Made by a program: the position numbers and the translations under genes. Below the pieces are notes generated by a model, which searched no databases, was not told where the DNA came from, and saw only the letters and a program-made list of their open reading frames with translations. 64,000 nt of DNA from Flavobacterium kayseriense (GTDB taxonomy: Bacteria > Bacteroidota > Bacteroidia > Flavobacteriales > Flavobacteriaceae), in the NCBI RefSeq assembly GCF_014305095.1, contig NZ_JACRUI010000006.1:62001-126000 (forward strand). Direction: 5' to 3'. Each line of letters starts with the position of its first letter. Position 1 is the stretch's first letter. Positions 63,563 through 64,000 of the stretch are shown here, in pieces.

Positions 63563-63634
63563 AATTTTACATGAAGAAAGGAGCGCCATCTTTTGTACGA
63601 TTATACAAGGTTTGAGTCTTAATTTTACATGAAG
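63563..63634 (+). repeat. 14-bp direct repeat flanking a 44-base segment
   Basis: AATTTTACATGAAG occurs exactly at 63563-63576 and 63621-63634. The enclosed 44 bases, with GGAGCGCCATCTTTTGTA and TATACAAGG, vaguely recall the flavobacterial hairpin element but are too degraded to be certain. Confidence 0.6.
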
Positions 63635-63778
63635 GAATATAGCAGATCACCCGACCTTGTCTCGCTTTTTTTTACTAAACAAGGACATGCCCAAAAAAAC
63701 AGAAATTCAAACTGTTTTGAAGGCTTATTTTTGGTTTAAATTAACAATTGTGGCGCAATTATAGTCAACATTTTTAAG

Positions 63779-63786
63779 TACTTTTG
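63779..63786 (+). promoter_or_regulatory. -7 box (TACTTTTG) of the ccsBA-type gene
   Basis: Full TAnnTTTG match 31 bases before the ATG at 63818. A TTG at 63748-63750 is farther upstream than usual (28-base gap). Confidence 0.45.
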
Positions 63787-63817
63787 TGTCACTTTTAAAA
63801 ATTTTAATTCCTTACAA

Positions 63818-64000
63818 ATGGATAAAAAAATACTGTCCTTTTTATTTTCTACGCGCCTCATGGCTGTTCTTTTTCTAGCTTTTGCAATTGCAATGGGCGT
63901 TGGTACATTCATAGAGAGTAAATACAATACGGACACTGCCAGAATAATGATTTACAATGCATGGTGGTTTGAAGCAATTATGGTTGTATTTGTTATTAAC
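63818..64000 (+). CDS. Cytochrome c biogenesis protein, CcsBA type, N-terminal part (cut by window edge)
   Basis: Only the first 61 codons are present. The start MDKKILSFLFSTRLMAVLFL followed by AMGVGTFIESKYNTDTARIM and YNAWWFEAIMVV is the N-terminal ResB/CcsB-like segment of the fused CcsBA protein that Bacteroidota use for system II cytochrome c maturation (heme delivery and attachment across the membrane). The conserved GTFIES and YNAWWFE motifs support the call; the CcsA-like half with the WWD heme motif lies beyond the window. Confidence 0.8.
   Translation, partial: MDKKILSFLFSTRLMAVLFLAFAIAMGVGTFIESKYNTDTARIMIYNAWWFEAIMVVFVIN

Larger units (their letters stand above)
63457..63817. other. 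361-base divergent intergenic region
   Basis: Between the exported protein and the ccsBA-type gene. It holds a 14-bp direct repeat AATTTTACATGAAG (63563-63576 and 63621-63634), a hairpin AAAACAG-N9-CTGTTTT (63696-63718) and the ccsBA -7 box (63779-63786). No ORF or tRNA-like structure is evident. Confidence 0.6.

Overview
The window reads as a stretch of ordinary chromosome from a member of the Flavobacteriaceae (Bacteroidota), most likely Flavobacterium or a close relative. This is inferred from several things seen in the sequence: strongly AT-rich DNA; promoters of the Bacteroidota type (a TTG about 17-23 bases before a TAnnTTTG box) with almost no Shine-Dalgarno sequences; families largely restricted to this phylum (BT_3928-type DoxX fusion, DUF4835, DUF1599, DUF6495- and DUF6913-type proteins); and the block bamD - omega-like subunit - coaBC - DUF4835 - recN. 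I see no rRNA, tRNA, CRISPR array, prophage or insertion sequence. About 67 genes are called, two of them cut by the window edges (prmA at the left, a ccsBA-type cytochrome c biogenesis gene at the right).

Layout. 1-8.3 kb: prmA (partial), a porin, tpiA, a thiol-redox lipoprotein, a DoxX/thioredoxin-like membrane protein with a DUF1599 partner, folP with a lipoprotein, then rlmH and a secreted adenosine deaminase. 8.8-16 kb: DUF2254 membrane protein, nadC, a YihY-type membrane protein, DUF2147, priA and an orphan LytTR response regulator. 16-24 kb: the rpsF-rpsR-rplI ribosomal operon, a DUF6495-type gene, ligA, a membrane protein, a 5'-nucleotidase split over two secreted polypeptides, and dapA. 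24-34.5 kb: envelope and core functions (bamD, omega, coaBC, DUF4835, recN, fabV, a glycosyltransferase, coaE) and a two-component system. 34.6-47 kb: mostly minus-strand housekeeping genes (acyl-ACP thioesterase, miaA, a K+ channel, a DnaQ/GIY-YIG nuclease, YggS, DUF1015, 3-hydroxybutyryl-CoA dehydrogenase, an oxidoreductase, a degenerate Fic protein, smpB) plus pcm and a VF530-type gene. 47-64 kb: an M1 peptidase, a PIG-L deacetylase / 35-residue membrane peptide / Na+ symporter operon, two tandem basic secreted paralogs, an outer-membrane barrel protein, an AI-2E transporter, and an operon of DUF2520, KdsC-like phosphatase, UbiA prenyltransferase, Maf and a short MscS channel.

I did not find a clearly new multi-gene system. 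The observations most worth a second look are: a 35-residue membrane peptide gene three bases upstream of the Na+ symporter; two copies of a flavobacterial intergenic hairpin element in opposite orientation relative to transcription; five genes whose TAnnTTTG box lies only 4-6 bases before the start codon, predicting leaderless or near-leaderless mRNAs; a Fic-domain regulator whose catalytic histidine is glutamine; a K+ channel with a C-terminal zinc ribbon; and the tandem paralogs whose tails differ by arginine versus lysine.
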